Made by a program: the position numbers and the translations under genes
Notes under the pieces: model-generated
Databases searched by the model: none
Seen by the model: only the letters and a program-made list of their open reading frames with translations
What the model was told of the DNA's origin: nothing
In this document: positions 37,367 through 47,807 of the stretch, piece by piece
Layout: the number at the start of each line of letters is the position of its first letter
Position numbering within the stretch: the stretch's first letter is position 1
From: an uncultured Flavobacteriales bacterium
Lineage (GTDB): Bacteria > Bacteroidota > Bacteroidia > Palsa-965
Direction: 5' to 3'
DNA length: 64,000 bases
NCBI GenBank assembly: GCA_903873905.1
Contig: CAIQQJ010000006.1
Span: 1-64,000, forward strand

Positions 37367-37386
37367 CCCCAAGATTTATCTTGGGG
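37367..37386. repeat. Palindrome CCCCAAGAT/ATCTTGGGG next to copy C
   Basis: A 9-bp perfect stem with a TT loop, 7 bases behind copy C. The same stem lies near copy B at 11907-11926. Confidence 0.7.
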
Positions 37387-37401
37387 GCAATATGATACAA
37401 A

Positions 37402-38052
37402 ATGTCAATACAGGATAACATACTTCATATAAAAAAATCTCTTCCCAAAGAAGTAACACTTATCGCTGTATCTAAAACAAAAACAAACGAACAAATCATA
37501 GAGGCATACAAGGCAGGCCAACGCGACTTCGGTGAAAATCGTGTGCAGGAAATCGTTCCGAAGCATGAAGCACTTCCAAAAGACATTCGCTGGCATTTGA
37601 TTGGACATTTGCAAACGAACAAAGTAAAATACATCGCTTCATTTGTTCACCTAATTCATTCTGTCGACAGTGAAAGTTTATTGGCAGAAATAAACAAGCA
37701 AGCCGCAAAATCCAATCGCGTTATTCCAATTCTCCTTCAAGTGTTTATCGCACAAGAAGAAACCAAATTCGGTTTTTCATTCGAGGAAATTGAAAAGTTG
37801 ATGGCAGAAAATCCGGAAATAAAATATCCGAATGTCCGCATCGAAGGATTAATGGGAATGGCAACAAACACAGAAAACCAAACTCAAATAAGAAATGAAT
37901 TTCATTCACTGAAGAATTTCTTTGTCAGTCTCAATACTCAACACTCAATACTCAATACTATTTCCATGGGCATGAGTTCCGACTGGAAAATTGCCGTTGA
38001 AGAAGGAAGCACAATGATCAGAGTTGGAAGTTCCATTTTCGGAGAACGCTAA
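37402..38052 (+). CDS. YggS family PLP-binding protein (PLP homeostasis)
   Basis: 216 residues of the alanine-racemase-like barrel. The PLP lysine is in LIAVSKTKTNEQ, followed by DFGENRVQEIVPK, WHLIGHLQTNKVK and the phosphate loop SMGMSSDWKIAVEEGSTMIRVG. It controls the level of free PLP in the cytoplasm. A stretch around residues 177-187 is encoded by a short tandem repeat (ACTCAATACTCAATACT at 37942) that looks like intergenic repeat DNA. Confidence 0.95.
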   Translation: MSIQDNILHIKKSLPKEVTLIAVSKTKTNEQIIEAYKAGQRDFGENRVQEIVPKHEALPKDIRWHLIGHLQTNKVKYIASFVHLIHSVDSESLLAEINKQAAKSNRVIPILLQVFIAQEETKFGFSFEEIEKLMAENPEIKYPNVRIEGLMGMATNTENQTQIRNEFHSLKNFFVSLNTQHSILNTISMGMSSDWKIAVEEGSTMIRVGSSIFGER

Positions 38053-38094
38053 TTTTCATATGTTGAAATTCAATTACTTTTATAAAAAATCACA

Positions 38095-38646
38095 ATGAAT
38101 TCAGAAGATCAAAATCCTACAGACGAAGAAAATATAGAACCTTTCATTCATGAAGATGCTGAATTTCGCACAGCATTCTTCGGACCAGTTCCAGACAAAA
38201 TTATTGAAGCTGTTCCACAAAAATTCGACAGAAAACTCATCTCAACATTAATCACTCAACTCACCGATCAAAATGCGCGCGAGTTAAAAGATGAAGTGCT
38301 GCACACACTTAAGACTGGAGAAGCGCAAAAATTACTTGTTGAAGTAATTGCAATGAAAGAATATGTAAAGCACCGTCAGGTGCTTCTTGCCGCATGCTGG
38401 GAAAGCGGATTGGATTTTTCAAATCACCTTGATTTTTTCATTGCACTTTTGAGTGACAAAGACACAAATGATTTATGTTTCGTTGAAATCGCAACAATTA
38501 TTGAAGAAATTCCGGGCCCGATTGATCCAAAAATTCTGGCACAAGCACAAGAAATTTTTCAAAAAACAACTTTTGAAGAGCCGTTGAAAAGGGAATTTAT
38601 GACCTCAATTTCTATGATCCTTATCAGTTTTTCTGCGCCCAAATAA
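38095..38646 (+). CDS. Conserved helical protein, function unknown
   Basis: 183 residues, acidic at the N-terminus (EDQNPTDEENIEPFIHEDAE), then a series of amphipathic helices such as DRKLISTLITQLTDQN, LLVEVIAMKEYVKHRQVLLAA and LDFSNHLDFFIALLSDKD, which look like HEAT-type repeats. No signal peptide. I recall similar uncharacterised proteins in Bacteroidota. It is 42 bases behind yggS and probably co-transcribed. Confidence 0.65.
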   Translation: MNSEDQNPTDEENIEPFIHEDAEFRTAFFGPVPDKIIEAVPQKFDRKLISTLITQLTDQNARELKDEVLHTLKTGEAQKLLVEVIAMKEYVKHRQVLLAACWESGLDFSNHLDFFIALLSDKDTNDLCFVEIATIIEEIPGPIDPKILAQAQEIFQKTTFEEPLKREFMTSISMILISFSAPK

Positions 38647-38852
38647 CCTTCACATTTCCAACAAACAGACAATTCTTGTAATTGGTCGAATATTTTAGGA
38701 CACTGATATAAATTTCAACGCTTTTTCCAATTAATAAATCAATCTTTGAACAACACTATGTTAACATCGTTGGCCACGGCATGAAAAAAAAACCGACTTT
38801 TGTCGCTGGCAAATAAAAAGCACACAATTAACACACATATAATCTGAGCTCA

Positions 38853-41800
38853 ATGAAACACACATTCAGAATTTTAAGTTTATCCGCAATCATTCTGTTC
38901 TTTACAGGAACAAGTGTATTTGCGCAATTGACTGGGACAAAAAATATACCTGGTGATTATGCAACAGTGGCATTAGCCATAACTGACCTCAACGCCCAAG
39001 GTATTGGTGCAGGCGGTGTTACATTTAACGTAGCCGCTGGTTATACAGAAACGATTGCTGCTCGTTTGAATATCACAGCAACTGGAACATCTGGAAACCC
39101 AATCATTTTCCAAAAATCAGGTGTTGGTGCAAATCCTTTAATCACAGCTTATGCTGGAACAGCAACACCAACTTCTGCAGCACCAGATGGAATCTGGAGT
39201 TTGCAAGGTTCGGATTATGTTACCATCGATGGTATCGATTTGATAGATCCAAACGCTGCCAACCCTGCTACCATGGAATATGGTTATGGTCTTTTCAAGA
39301 ATTCCGTAACGGATGGAGCGCAACACAACCTCATTAAGAATTGCGTTGTTACATTGAATCGAATCAATTTTGCTTCAGGTACGGCACCAATGGTGGAAGG
39401 ATCTGTTGGTATTCTCATGATCAACTCCATTCCTACTGCAGCAACAACTGCTCTTGTTCCTACAGCCGCTTCTGGATCAAATTCATTCAACTCTTTTTAC
39501 TCAAATACTGTAAAAAACCTCAACTATGGAATTGTGCTGATTGGTTATGTAGACATTAGCCCATATACAAATGCAGATCAAAGCAATGATATCGGTGGAG
39601 TTTCACTTGCAACAGGAAATAGTGTATTGAACTATGGTGGTGGTGCCCTTGCAACTAACGCATCTGCAGGTATTCGTACACTTGCTCAATATGCACTTAA
39701 CATTTCCTACAACACGGTAAATAACAATAATGGATCTGGTGTCAATCACGTTAGTACGCTTCGTGGTATTTATACCAATACAGCTGTTGGAGCAAGTGAA
39801 ACCATTAGCAACAACACAGTAACCGTTACTTCAGGTGCAACTACTTCACAATTAGGTGGTATTGAAAATGTGGCTGGTAGTACTGCGAATAGTAATACCA
39901 TTAACATTACAAATAACACAGTTACCACTGCCTATCCTACAGCTACATCTGGTGTTACATATGGAATTTATAATAATGGTACTACACCATCCAATTTGAA
40001 TATCAATAGTAATACGCTTAGTTTAACAACAGCGGCAACATCTGGTTCGCTATATGCAATTTATTCTACTGGTGCAATCGTTACTGCACTCAATATTAAT
40101 TCCAACACTATTAGTGGCATGACACTTTCAGCTGCTACTACTACAGCTACTGTGCGTGGCGTTTATTGTACAGGTGGTTCTGCAACATGTACTACAAGTA
40201 TTTCAACCAACAGTTTTGCAGGATATAATTATTCTGGTGCTACTGGTGGTTCGGGTGAAACAGATTGCATCTACCACAGCGGAACACCACTTACTGAAAC
40301 AATCAATGGAAATACTTTCAACAACCTTTCCTTGAAAACTACAGGTACAATCTATCTCATTTATAATAACTTTTCTGCACCTGCAAATGGAACAAAAACC
40401 ATAACAAACAATACAACGCTAACTGGAGTTTCAAGAACAGCAGCAGCAACAACAGCTGGCTTCTATTGTTACTATGATTTTGGTTCTTCCCCAAGTACAG
40501 TTTCACATACCATTTCTGGAAATACATTCTCCAATATTTCCACCAACGTTACCACAACGGGTTCATTTTATGGTATTTATTCCCGAGATTATTCAGGAAA
40601 TCCTAACCTGAATGTCTTCAACAATACTATAAGCAATATTACCCACAACGGAACAACAGGAAATTTCCTTCCATTTTATTTGGGAGGATTCGCTGGTACT
40701 GCAGGATCACCAAACTTAGTCTATGGAAATGTTGTTTCTGGTGTGAATAATGGTTCTATCAGTACTGCACAATATGGAATTTATCTGGATGCGACCGCCT
40801 TATATGTGAATTTGTATAACAATACAATTCAAAACAACACTTTTAATGGTGCAGCTTCACAGTTCGTTGCGATGTATAGTGGTGGTTCTACCAACAATAA
40901 ATTCTACAATAATACAATCACCAACATTACCGGAACAGCAGTAGTTGCCATTGCTGGTATTATGATTAATGGTGGTACCCAAGTGGATGTATACCAAAAC
41001 AAGATTAATACGATTACATCTGTTGGAAATATTTGGGGAATATATGCAAATGCTGGAACATTGGTAAATGTTTATGAGCACAAAGTAATCGGTCCTAACA
41101 ACTACAGCATTTTTGGTTTGAGTTCATCAGGCTTAGCAACAGCTGTAGAAGGCTTGAGAGCTGCGGGTGGAACTACAGTTAACTTCTACAAGAATAACGT
41201 TTATAATCTCAGCAATACAAGTAGCTCCACCACTGCCACCTTCTCAATGGTCAATGGTATTTCTATCTCTGCTGGAACAACTGTAAATGCAAATAATAAT
41301 ACAATTGGTGATTTGAGAGCTCCATTAGTCAGCTATTCAGATGCTGTTCGAGGAATTTCAGTTACCTCAACTACTTTATTATCAAATTACAACTTGTATT
41401 ATAATACAATTAATCTAAGTGCAACTTCTACAGGTGCAAACTTCGGAACATCTGGTATTTATCATATTCCAAGTGCAACAGCAACAACATCTGCCCTTGA
41501 CTTGAGAAATAACCTTGTAGTAAATAATTCAGTCCCAATGGGAACAGGATTAACGGTTGCATACCGCCTTTCCACAATTGCATTGGATGATTACGCCAAC
41601 ACTTCAAATAACAATTCATTCTATGCAGGAACACCAAGTCCAGCCAATTTGATTTTCACAGATGGAACGAATAGTGATCAAACCCTAGCAACTTATCAAC
41701 CACGTGTTTCTCCTAGAGACGGTGCTTCAATTTCTCAAAACCCTAGCTATTCAAGTACAACAGGTTCTTCAGTGGTTTTCTTGCATATCCCTGCTGCTAC

Positions 41801-44800
41801 TTCAACTTTACTTGAAAGTGGTGGATCAGTTATTCCAACCATCACTGTAGATATTGACAATGATGCTCGTCCAGGTCCAGTTGGTTCTATTAATGGCGGC
41901 GGAACAGCCCCTGACATTGGAGCTGACGAATTTGATGGTGCTCTTGTGATGTGTTCAGGTGCTGTGGGTGGAACAATTACCCCTGCAACACTTACAACTT
42001 GTGCTGGTTTTACCATAAACATGAGTTCTGTAGGTGCCACAACCGGCCCAGGAATCACATACCAATGGAAGATTTCTACAACATCTGGCGGTCCTTACGC
42101 TAACGTTGTGGGAGGTTCAGGTGCAACAACTGTATCTTATACCAGTGCTGCCCTTTTAGCAGGTACTTATTATTATGTTTTACAGACTACTTGTTCTACT
42201 GGTCCAGTGACAGGTTTGTCGAATGAAGTATTTGTAACTGTGAATCCAAGTCCTGCAGTAGCAGTCACACCAACTTCAGGATCAATTTGTTTACCTGGTG
42301 GTTTGCCAATAACAATTACAGCATCAGGAGCATCTACTTATGCTTGGCTACCAATAACAGGATTGACTCCATCCTCAGGAGCTGTTGTTTCTGCAAATCC
42401 TGCTGCAACTACAACTTATACTGTAACTGGAACAGGTGGAAATGGATGTACAGCAACAGCAACTGTAACCATTTCAGTTGGTAATACTCCAACTGTTTCA
42501 GCCTTGGCAAGTCCTGCTTCTGTGTGCTCTGGTGGAAGCTCCGTTTTGACTGGCGCAGGTAGCATTCCATTTACGGGTACTTACTGCACTGGTGCATACA
42601 CAACAGGATCTGGTGCAGGTGATTATTTGACCAATGTAACGTTGGGGACAATCAACAATACTACAGGAGCTTCTGCTTCACCTTACAATACCTATTATAA
42701 TTTGTTGAATACCAATTTGACTGCTGGAAGTCCTTACACCATTACAGGTACAATTGCAAATGGTGGAACAGAAGATGTAGCCGTTTGGATTGACTATAAC
42801 CAGGATGGATCTTTTGATCCATCAGAAAAATTAGGAGAGCAGCAAACACTAACATTCTCTATTCCATTTACTGTTCCTTTAGGAGCTTTCAATGGTGTAA
42901 CAAGAATGCGCGTTCGTAACGTTTATTCTACAACTGGAATTTTGCCTTGTAGCTCCTATACTTACGGAGAAATTGAAGACTATAATGTCATCATTTCCGG
43001 TGGTGCAAGCCAAGTGAGTTTATTCACATGGGCGCCTCCAACATTCTTGAGTGCAACAACAGGAAGTCCAGTTAACGCTACTGGTATTACATCAACTACA
43101 ACCTATACAGTAACTGGAACTACTCCTGCTGGATGTGCATCAACAAGTACAGTTACAATTACATCTGGATCAGCATTGTCGAGTTCTTCAACAATAGCTC
43201 CTTCAGGAACTGTTTGTGCAGGAACAAACGTAACCTTGAACTCAATCCCAGTTGGTGGCGGATCACCATACACCTACGCTTGGACTGGTCCAAACGGTTT
43301 CACTTCATCGGCACAAAACCCAGTAATTAATGGAGTTACTCCTGCAGCAACAGGCACCTACACAGTAACAGTTACTGATGCTTGTCTTGCAACTTCAGTA
43401 TCTAACGTTTCATTGGTTGTGAATCCAGCACCACCTGTGGTGGTGAATCCTACCTCTGCAACCTATTGTGTACCTGGTGCACCAATCACAATTACGGCAA
43501 CAGGTGCTGCAACTTATACATGGGGACCTGCAACAGGCCTTTCTGCAACAACAGGCGGAACTGTAGATGCTTCTCCTCTAGCTCCAACAACCTATACAGT
43601 AACAGGTACTGATGGTATCGGTTGTACTGCTACAGCAACTGTTTCAATTGCCGTTTCTGAAATGCCAATAGTTTCTTCTGTTACAGCAACACCTCCAAGT
43701 GTATGTTTGGGAGGAAATTCTCAATTGGCAGTTTCTACAGGTTTAACAGGATTGGCTGGTTACAATTTGACCAACATTACTTTCGCACCAGTACCGACAC
43801 CAGGAAGTGGTGTTACTACACTTTGCAGTGGTGGTGTTGCAGTGACCCCACTTTCCTCTGGTTCATTGGATGACGGAGGTTGGATGGCACAAACAATTCC
43901 ATTTAACTTCTCTTTCTTTGGAACTTCTTATTCTTCATTTGCAGTTTCTACAAATGGATTCGTATTCCTTGGTGCAGGTCCTCCATCAACCTATACAGGT
44001 TATTCAAATACTTTCCCTAGTGTATGGGCAGCAATGCCATGCGTTGGTGCAGTTTATTCTGATTTGAATTTGAGTACAGGAAGCATTACCTATTTCACAA
44101 CTGGTACTGCACCAAATAGAAAACTTGTTATCAATTGGACAGGAGCTGTGTATTATTATAGTTCTGGATCACTCACAACACAAGTTATTCTTTATGAATC
44201 CAGCAATTTTGTTGAAGTACATACAACTAATGCAACAGGTTACAACTCAGCTGTAGAAAGTATCCAGAACGCAACTGGAACTGTAGCATATCCAGTAAGT
44301 GGAAGAAACAATACTATTTGGACTGTTTCAACACCTGATGCCTATCGTTGGGCTCCAGCAGGAGGACCTATCACTTTTGCTTGGTCACCTGCAACATTCT
44401 TGAACAATACTACAATCTATAACCCACTTGCTTCTTCCATCACATCAAGCACTACTTATACTGTAACTGCAACAAATGCTGGTTGTTCTGCAACTGGTAC
44501 AGTATCTGTAACTGCAGGAACTCCATTGACAAGTACTGCCTCTGCATCACCTGCAAATACAGTTTGTGAAGGATCAAGCCTAACGCTTAATGCTACACCT
44601 ATTGGTGGTGGTGCTCCATTCACTTATGATTGGGCTGGTCCTAATGGTTACCTATCAGCTGTTCAAAATCCCGTTATCAATGGAATAACAATGGCTGCAG
44701 CTGGAACATATACACTCACCATTTCTGATGGCTGTCTTTCAACATCAGTGTCGCAAGTTACCATCACTGTAAATCCTGCTCCCGTAGTAGCTGTTACACC

Positions 44801-47711
44801 TACAACTGCAAGTTACTGTATACCAGGACCTGCTGTTGCACTCACTGCATCAGGTGCTACAACTTATGCATGGGGACCATCAGCGGGACTTTCTGCAACT
44901 ACAGGAGCTAGCGTAAATGCAACACCAAGTTCAAGTACAACTTATACCGTTACTGGTACAGATGCTCTTGGATGTACTGCAACAGCAACTACAGTTATTT
45001 CTTCAGGATTAGTTGCGACAGTTACAGCAACAGCAGCTCCAGCATCAATTTGTTCTGGCGGCAACTCTGTTTTGGCAGCAACTGCTTCATTCGCTTCAAA
45101 TTATTGTCAGCCAACCTACTCATATGGAACAGGTGCTGGTGATTACTGCAGTTTGGTTCAGTTAGGTACAATTAACAACTCAACTGTTGGGGCTTTATCG
45201 CCATTTTACACGCTATATCCAGCTATTGCAAATACAACTACTTCCTTGGTTGCTGGAAACACTTACACCATCACTTTGAGTCCAGGAACTTGGATTGACA
45301 ATGACATGGCAGCATGGATCGATTTCGACCAAAATGGCTCATTAGGTGACCCTAATGAAAAACTAGGAGAAACGGATGATATGTCTTCTTCACCTGCAAA
45401 TACAACCTTCACCTTTACTGTTCCAATTGGTGCATTTAATGGACCAACTAGATTACGTGTTCGTGAAATGGATCATAGCACCTACGGTGACATAGACCCA
45501 TGTGCGGTTCAATCTTCCTATGGTGAAACTGAGGATTACGTTGTCACCATTACAGGAGGTGTAAATGCTGTTGCTTTCGCATGGAGCCCTGCAACATTCC
45601 TAAGTTCTACAATAGGTTCACCAGTAAACGCAGTTGCAGCTACTACAACCACCACTTATACTGTTACTGCAACCACATCAATTGGATGTACATCAACTGC
45701 GAGTGCAACTTTAACTGTTAACCCACTTCCAACAGTTGCCGCAACTCCAGCAAGTAGCTCGATTTGTACTGGAAACAGCACAACTATCACTGCTACTGGT
45801 GCTGTTACATACGCATGGATGCCAGGCTCATTGACTGGAGCGACAGTTACTGTTAATCCAACAACAACAACAACTTATACTGTAACTGGAACAAATGCTA
45901 ATGGCTGTATTAATACTACAACTGTTACCATTACAGTAAACCCACTTCCTACAGTAACAGCAAGTTCAACTGCTGCTACGGTTTGTTCTGGTAGCCCAGT
46001 AACAGTTACAGGTGGTGGTGCTGTTTCTTACACATGGACAGGTGGTGTTACAAATGCAGTTCCATTCAATCCAACCTCAACTGTTACTTATACAGTTACT
46101 GGAACAGATGCAAATGGTTGCACAAATACAGCTAACACAACTGTTACTGTGAATCCTCTTCCTACTGTTACAGCAAATGCTACTGCAACTACAGTTTGTG
46201 CAGGTACAAGCGTAACACTTACAGGCGGCGGTGCAACAAGCTATACCTGGTCAGGTGGCGTTACAGATGCTGTAGCGTTTGTTGCTAGTACAACAACAAC
46301 TTATACTGTTACAGGTACAGATGGAAATACATGTTCCAATACTGCAACAATAACAATTACAGTTAATCCACTTCCAGTTGTTGTTATCACTGGACCAACA
46401 AGTGTTTGTACAGGATCATCAATTACATTGACAGGATCGGGCGCTTCAACTTATGTATGGAGTTCTGGTGGAGTACTTCCTGCTGAAACTGTGAGTCCGA
46501 TTATTACAACAACCTATTCCGTTACTGGAACAGATGCAAATGGTTGTATTGGAAATGCAAATACATCCATTACTGTTAATCCTATTCCAATAGTCGTTGC
46601 AAGTTCTAGCGCTGCTACTATTTGTGCAGGATCCGATGTAACACTTACAGGAAGTGGAGCATCTACTTATTCTTGGTCTGGTGGTGTTACAGATGGTGTT
46701 CCTTTCGTTGCGGTAACAACAACAACCTATACAGTTACAGGAACGGATGCAAATAGTTGTTCAAATACTGCAACTACAACGGTTACTGTCAATTCTGTTC
46801 CTGTAGTTAACCTTGGACCAGATGTGGCACAATGCACAGGAACAGCAACACTAGATGCTGGAAATGCTGGATTAACCTATTTGTGGAACGACAACAGCAC
46901 TGCCCAAACACTAATTGCTGCAACAACAGGCATTTATTGGGTGGATGTAACAAATGCTTCAGGATGCACAACTCGTGATAGCATTACAGTTACCATAAAC
47001 AGTAATCCAGTTGTAACACTCGGTGCAGATTCAACACAGTGCGGTGGAACAATTACACTTGATGCTGGAAATATTGGTGCTTCCTATTTGTGGAGCGATC
47101 TAAGCACATCACAAACATTGGTTGTTTCTGCAAGTGGAACTTACTTTGTTACTGCAACACTAATTGGTGGATGTACAGCTTCTGATACAATCAACATCAC
47201 CATCAATACACCACCAACCGTTACCTTCACTACTCAATTAACTGCTTGTACAACTGATCCTGCAATTACGCTTTCAGGTTCACCAACAGGTGGAACATTC
47301 AGTGGTCCTGGTGTAACAGGAAGTAATTTCACTCCATTAACTGCTGGTATTGGTGCGCAAACAATCACTTACAACTACACAGATGTAAATGGCTGTACAG
47401 GAACTGCTACTTCAGTAATTACAGTTAATGCTTGTACTGGAGTTATCGATCCGACGCTTATTGCTGGTATAAATATTTATCCAAACCCGAACAACGGTGG
47501 ATTTACCCTCACAATCACAAATGCAAATAGTGAAGGTGTTATGGAAATCACAGATGCATTGGGACAAATTATCATGAGTGAGAATATCGCTCCGGTAAAT
47601 GGAACGTATACCAAAGCGCTTGATCTTAGCACACATGCAAATGGAATTTACTTCTTAAAGGTTACGACCGCTGGTCAAACCTTCACACAGAAAATCATTT
47701 TACAGAAATAA
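38853..47711 (+). CDS. Giant T9SS cargo protein with beta-helix, GEVED and Ig-like repeats
   Basis: 2952 residues. Signal peptide ending GTSVFAQ. Residues about 25-1000 form a parallel beta-helix-like region rich in N-N-T repeats. First GEVED domain about 1237-1386 (VWIDYNQDGSFDPSEKLGE). A NIDO-like beta domain about 1636-1845 (FNFSFFGTSYSSFAVSTNGF). Second GEVED domain about 2078-2237. Ig-like units separate these and continue to about 2860 (TTTTYTVTGTDANGC pattern). The last 85 residues (NIYPNPNNGGFTLTI to FTQKIILQK) form a type A T9SS sorting domain. It is an extracellular, probably surface-attached adhesin. No catalytic site was found. Codon usage looks like its neighbours; the Thr/Ala/Ser content is extreme. 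A terminator follows. Confidence 0.92.
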   Translation: MKHTFRILSLSAIILFFTGTSVFAQLTGTKNIPGDYATVALAITDLNAQGIGAGGVTFNVAAGYTETIAARLNITATGTSGNPIIFQKSGVGANPLITAYAGTATPTSAAPDGIWSLQGSDYVTIDGIDLIDPNAANPATMEYGYGLFKNSVTDGAQHNLIKNCVVTLNRINFASGTAPMVEGSVGILMINSIPTAATTALVPTAASGSNSFNSFYSNTVKNLNYGIVLIGYVDISPYTNADQSNDIGGVSLATGNSVLNYGGGALATNASAGIRTLAQYALNISYNTVNNNNGSGVNHVSTLRGIYTNTAVGASETISNNTVTVTSGATTSQLGGIENVAGSTANSNTINITNNTVTTAYPTATSGVTYGIYNNGTTPSNLNINSNTLSLTTAATSGSLYAIYSTGAIVTALNINSNTISGMTLSAATTTATVRGVYCTGGSATCTTSISTNSFAGYNYSGATGGSGETDCIYHSGTPLTETINGNTFNNLSLKTTGTIYLIYNNFSAPANGTKTITNNTTLTGVSRTAAATTAGFYCYYDFGSSPSTVSHTISGNTFSNISTNVTTTGSFYGIYSRDYSGNPNLNVFNNTISNITHNGTTGNFLPFYLGGFAGTAGSPNLVYGNVVSGVNNGSISTAQYGIYLDATALYVNLYNNTIQNNTFNGAASQFVAMYSGGSTNNKFYNNTITNITGTAVVAIAGIMINGGTQVDVYQNKINTITSVGNIWGIYANAGTLVNVYEHKVIGPNNYSIFGLSSSGLATAVEGLRAAGGTTVNFYKNNVYNLSNTSSSTTATFSMVNGISISAGTTVNANNNTIGDLRAPLVSYSDAVRGISVTSTTLLSNYNLYYNTINLSATSTGANFGTSGIYHIPSATATTSALDLRNNLVVNNSVPMGTGLTVAYRLSTIALDDYANTSNNNSFYAGTPSPANLIFTDGTNSDQTLATYQPRVSPRDGASISQNPSYSSTTGSSVVFLHIPAATSTLLESGGSVIPTITVDIDNDARPGPVGSINGGGTAPDIGADEFDGALVMCSGAVGGTITPATLTTCAGFTINMSSVGATTGPGITYQWKISTTSGGPYANVVGGSGATTVSYTSAALLAGTYYYVLQTTCSTGPVTGLSNEVFVTVNPSPAVAVTPTSGSICLPGGLPITITASGASTYAWLPITGLTPSSGAVVSANPAATTTYTVTGTGGNGCTATATVTISVGNTPTVSALASPASVCSGGSSVLTGAGSIPFTGTYCTGAYTTGSGAGDYLTNVTLGTINNTTGASASPYNTYYNLLNTNLTAGSPYTITGTIANGGTEDVAVWIDYNQDGSFDPSEKLGEQQTLTFSIPFTVPLGAFNGVTRMRVRNVYSTTGILPCSSYTYGEIEDYNVIISGGASQVSLFTWAPPTFLSATTGSPVNATGITSTTTYTVTGTTPAGCASTSTVTITSGSALSSSSTIAPSGTVCAGTNVTLNSIPVGGGSPYTYAWTGPNGFTSSAQNPVINGVTPAATGTYTVTVTDACLATSVSNVSLVVNPAPPVVVNPTSATYCVPGAPITITATGAATYTWGPATGLSATTGGTVDASPLAPTTYTVTGTDGIGCTATATVSIAVSEMPIVSSVTATPPSVCLGGNSQLAVSTGLTGLAGYNLTNITFAPVPTPGSGVTTLCSGGVAVTPLSSGSLDDGGWMAQTIPFNFSFFGTSYSSFAVSTNGFVFLGAGPPSTYTGYSNTFPSVWAAMPCVGAVYSDLNLSTGSITYFTTGTAPNRKLVINWTGAVYYYSSGSLTTQVILYESSNFVEVHTTNATGYNSAVESIQNATGTVAYPVSGRNNTIWTVSTPDAYRWAPAGGPITFAWSPATFLNNTTIYNPLASSITSSTTYTVTATNAGCSATGTVSVTAGTPLTSTASASPANTVCEGSSLTLNATPIGGGAPFTYDWAGPNGYLSAVQNPVINGITMAAAGTYTLTISDGCLSTSVSQVTITVNPAPVVAVTPTTASYCIPGPAVALTASGATTYAWGPSAGLSATTGASVNATPSSSTTYTVTGTDALGCTATATTVISSGLVATVTATAAPASICSGGNSVLAATASFASNYCQPTYSYGTGAGDYCSLVQLGTINNSTVGALSPFYTLYPAIANTTTSLVAGNTYTITLSPGTWIDNDMAAWIDFDQNGSLGDPNEKLGETDDMSSSPANTTFTFTVPIGAFNGPTRLRVREMDHSTYGDIDPCAVQSSYGETEDYVVTITGGVNAVAFAWSPATFLSSTIGSPVNAVAATTTTTYTVTATTSIGCTSTASATLTVNPLPTVAATPASSSICTGNSTTITATGAVTYAWMPGSLTGATVTVNPTTTTTYTVTGTNANGCINTTTVTITVNPLPTVTASSTAATVCSGSPVTVTGGGAVSYTWTGGVTNAVPFNPTSTVTYTVTGTDANGCTNTANTTVTVNPLPTVTANATATTVCAGTSVTLTGGGATSYTWSGGVTDAVAFVASTTTTYTVTGTDGNTCSNTATITITVNPLPVVVITGPTSVCTGSSITLTGSGASTYVWSSGGVLPAETVSPIITTTYSVTGTDANGCIGNANTSITVNPIPIVVASSSAATICAGSDVTLTGSGASTYSWSGGVTDGVPFVAVTTTTYTVTGTDANSCSNTATTTVTVNSVPVVNLGPDVAQCTGTATLDAGNAGLTYLWNDNSTAQTLIAATTGIYWVDVTNASGCTTRDSITVTINSNPVVTLGADSTQCGGTITLDAGNIGASYLWSDLSTSQTLVVSASGTYFVTATLIGGCTASDTINITINTPPTVTFTTQLTACTTDPAITLSGSPTGGTFSGPGVTGSNFTPLTAGIGAQTITYNYTDVNGCTGTATSVITVNACTGVIDPTLIAGINIYPNPNNGGFTLTITNANSEGVMEITDALGQIIMSENIAPVNGTYTKALDLSTHANGIYFLKVTTAGQTFTQKIILQK

Positions 47712-47731
47712 ATTTTCAGCATAATTTTTGC

Positions 47732-47768
47732 AACAAGCCCGACAATTAATTGTCGGGCTTGTTCGTTT
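47732..47768 (+). terminator. Intrinsic terminator of the giant cargo gene
   Basis: Perfect 16-bp inverted repeat AACAAGCCCGACAATT/AATTGTCGGGCTTGTT, followed by CGTTTTA. Confidence 0.75.
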
Positions 47769-47793
47769 TATGACCTATTCGAGTTCTGCTTCC

Positions 47794-47801
47794 TATCTTT
47801 A
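47794..47801 (+). promoter_or_regulatory. TAnnTTTG-like -7 box before the permease gene
   Basis: TATCTTTA, 6 bases before a TTG start codon at 47808; it would give a leaderless or nearly leaderless message. Confidence 0.4.
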
Positions 47802-47807
47802 CGAACC

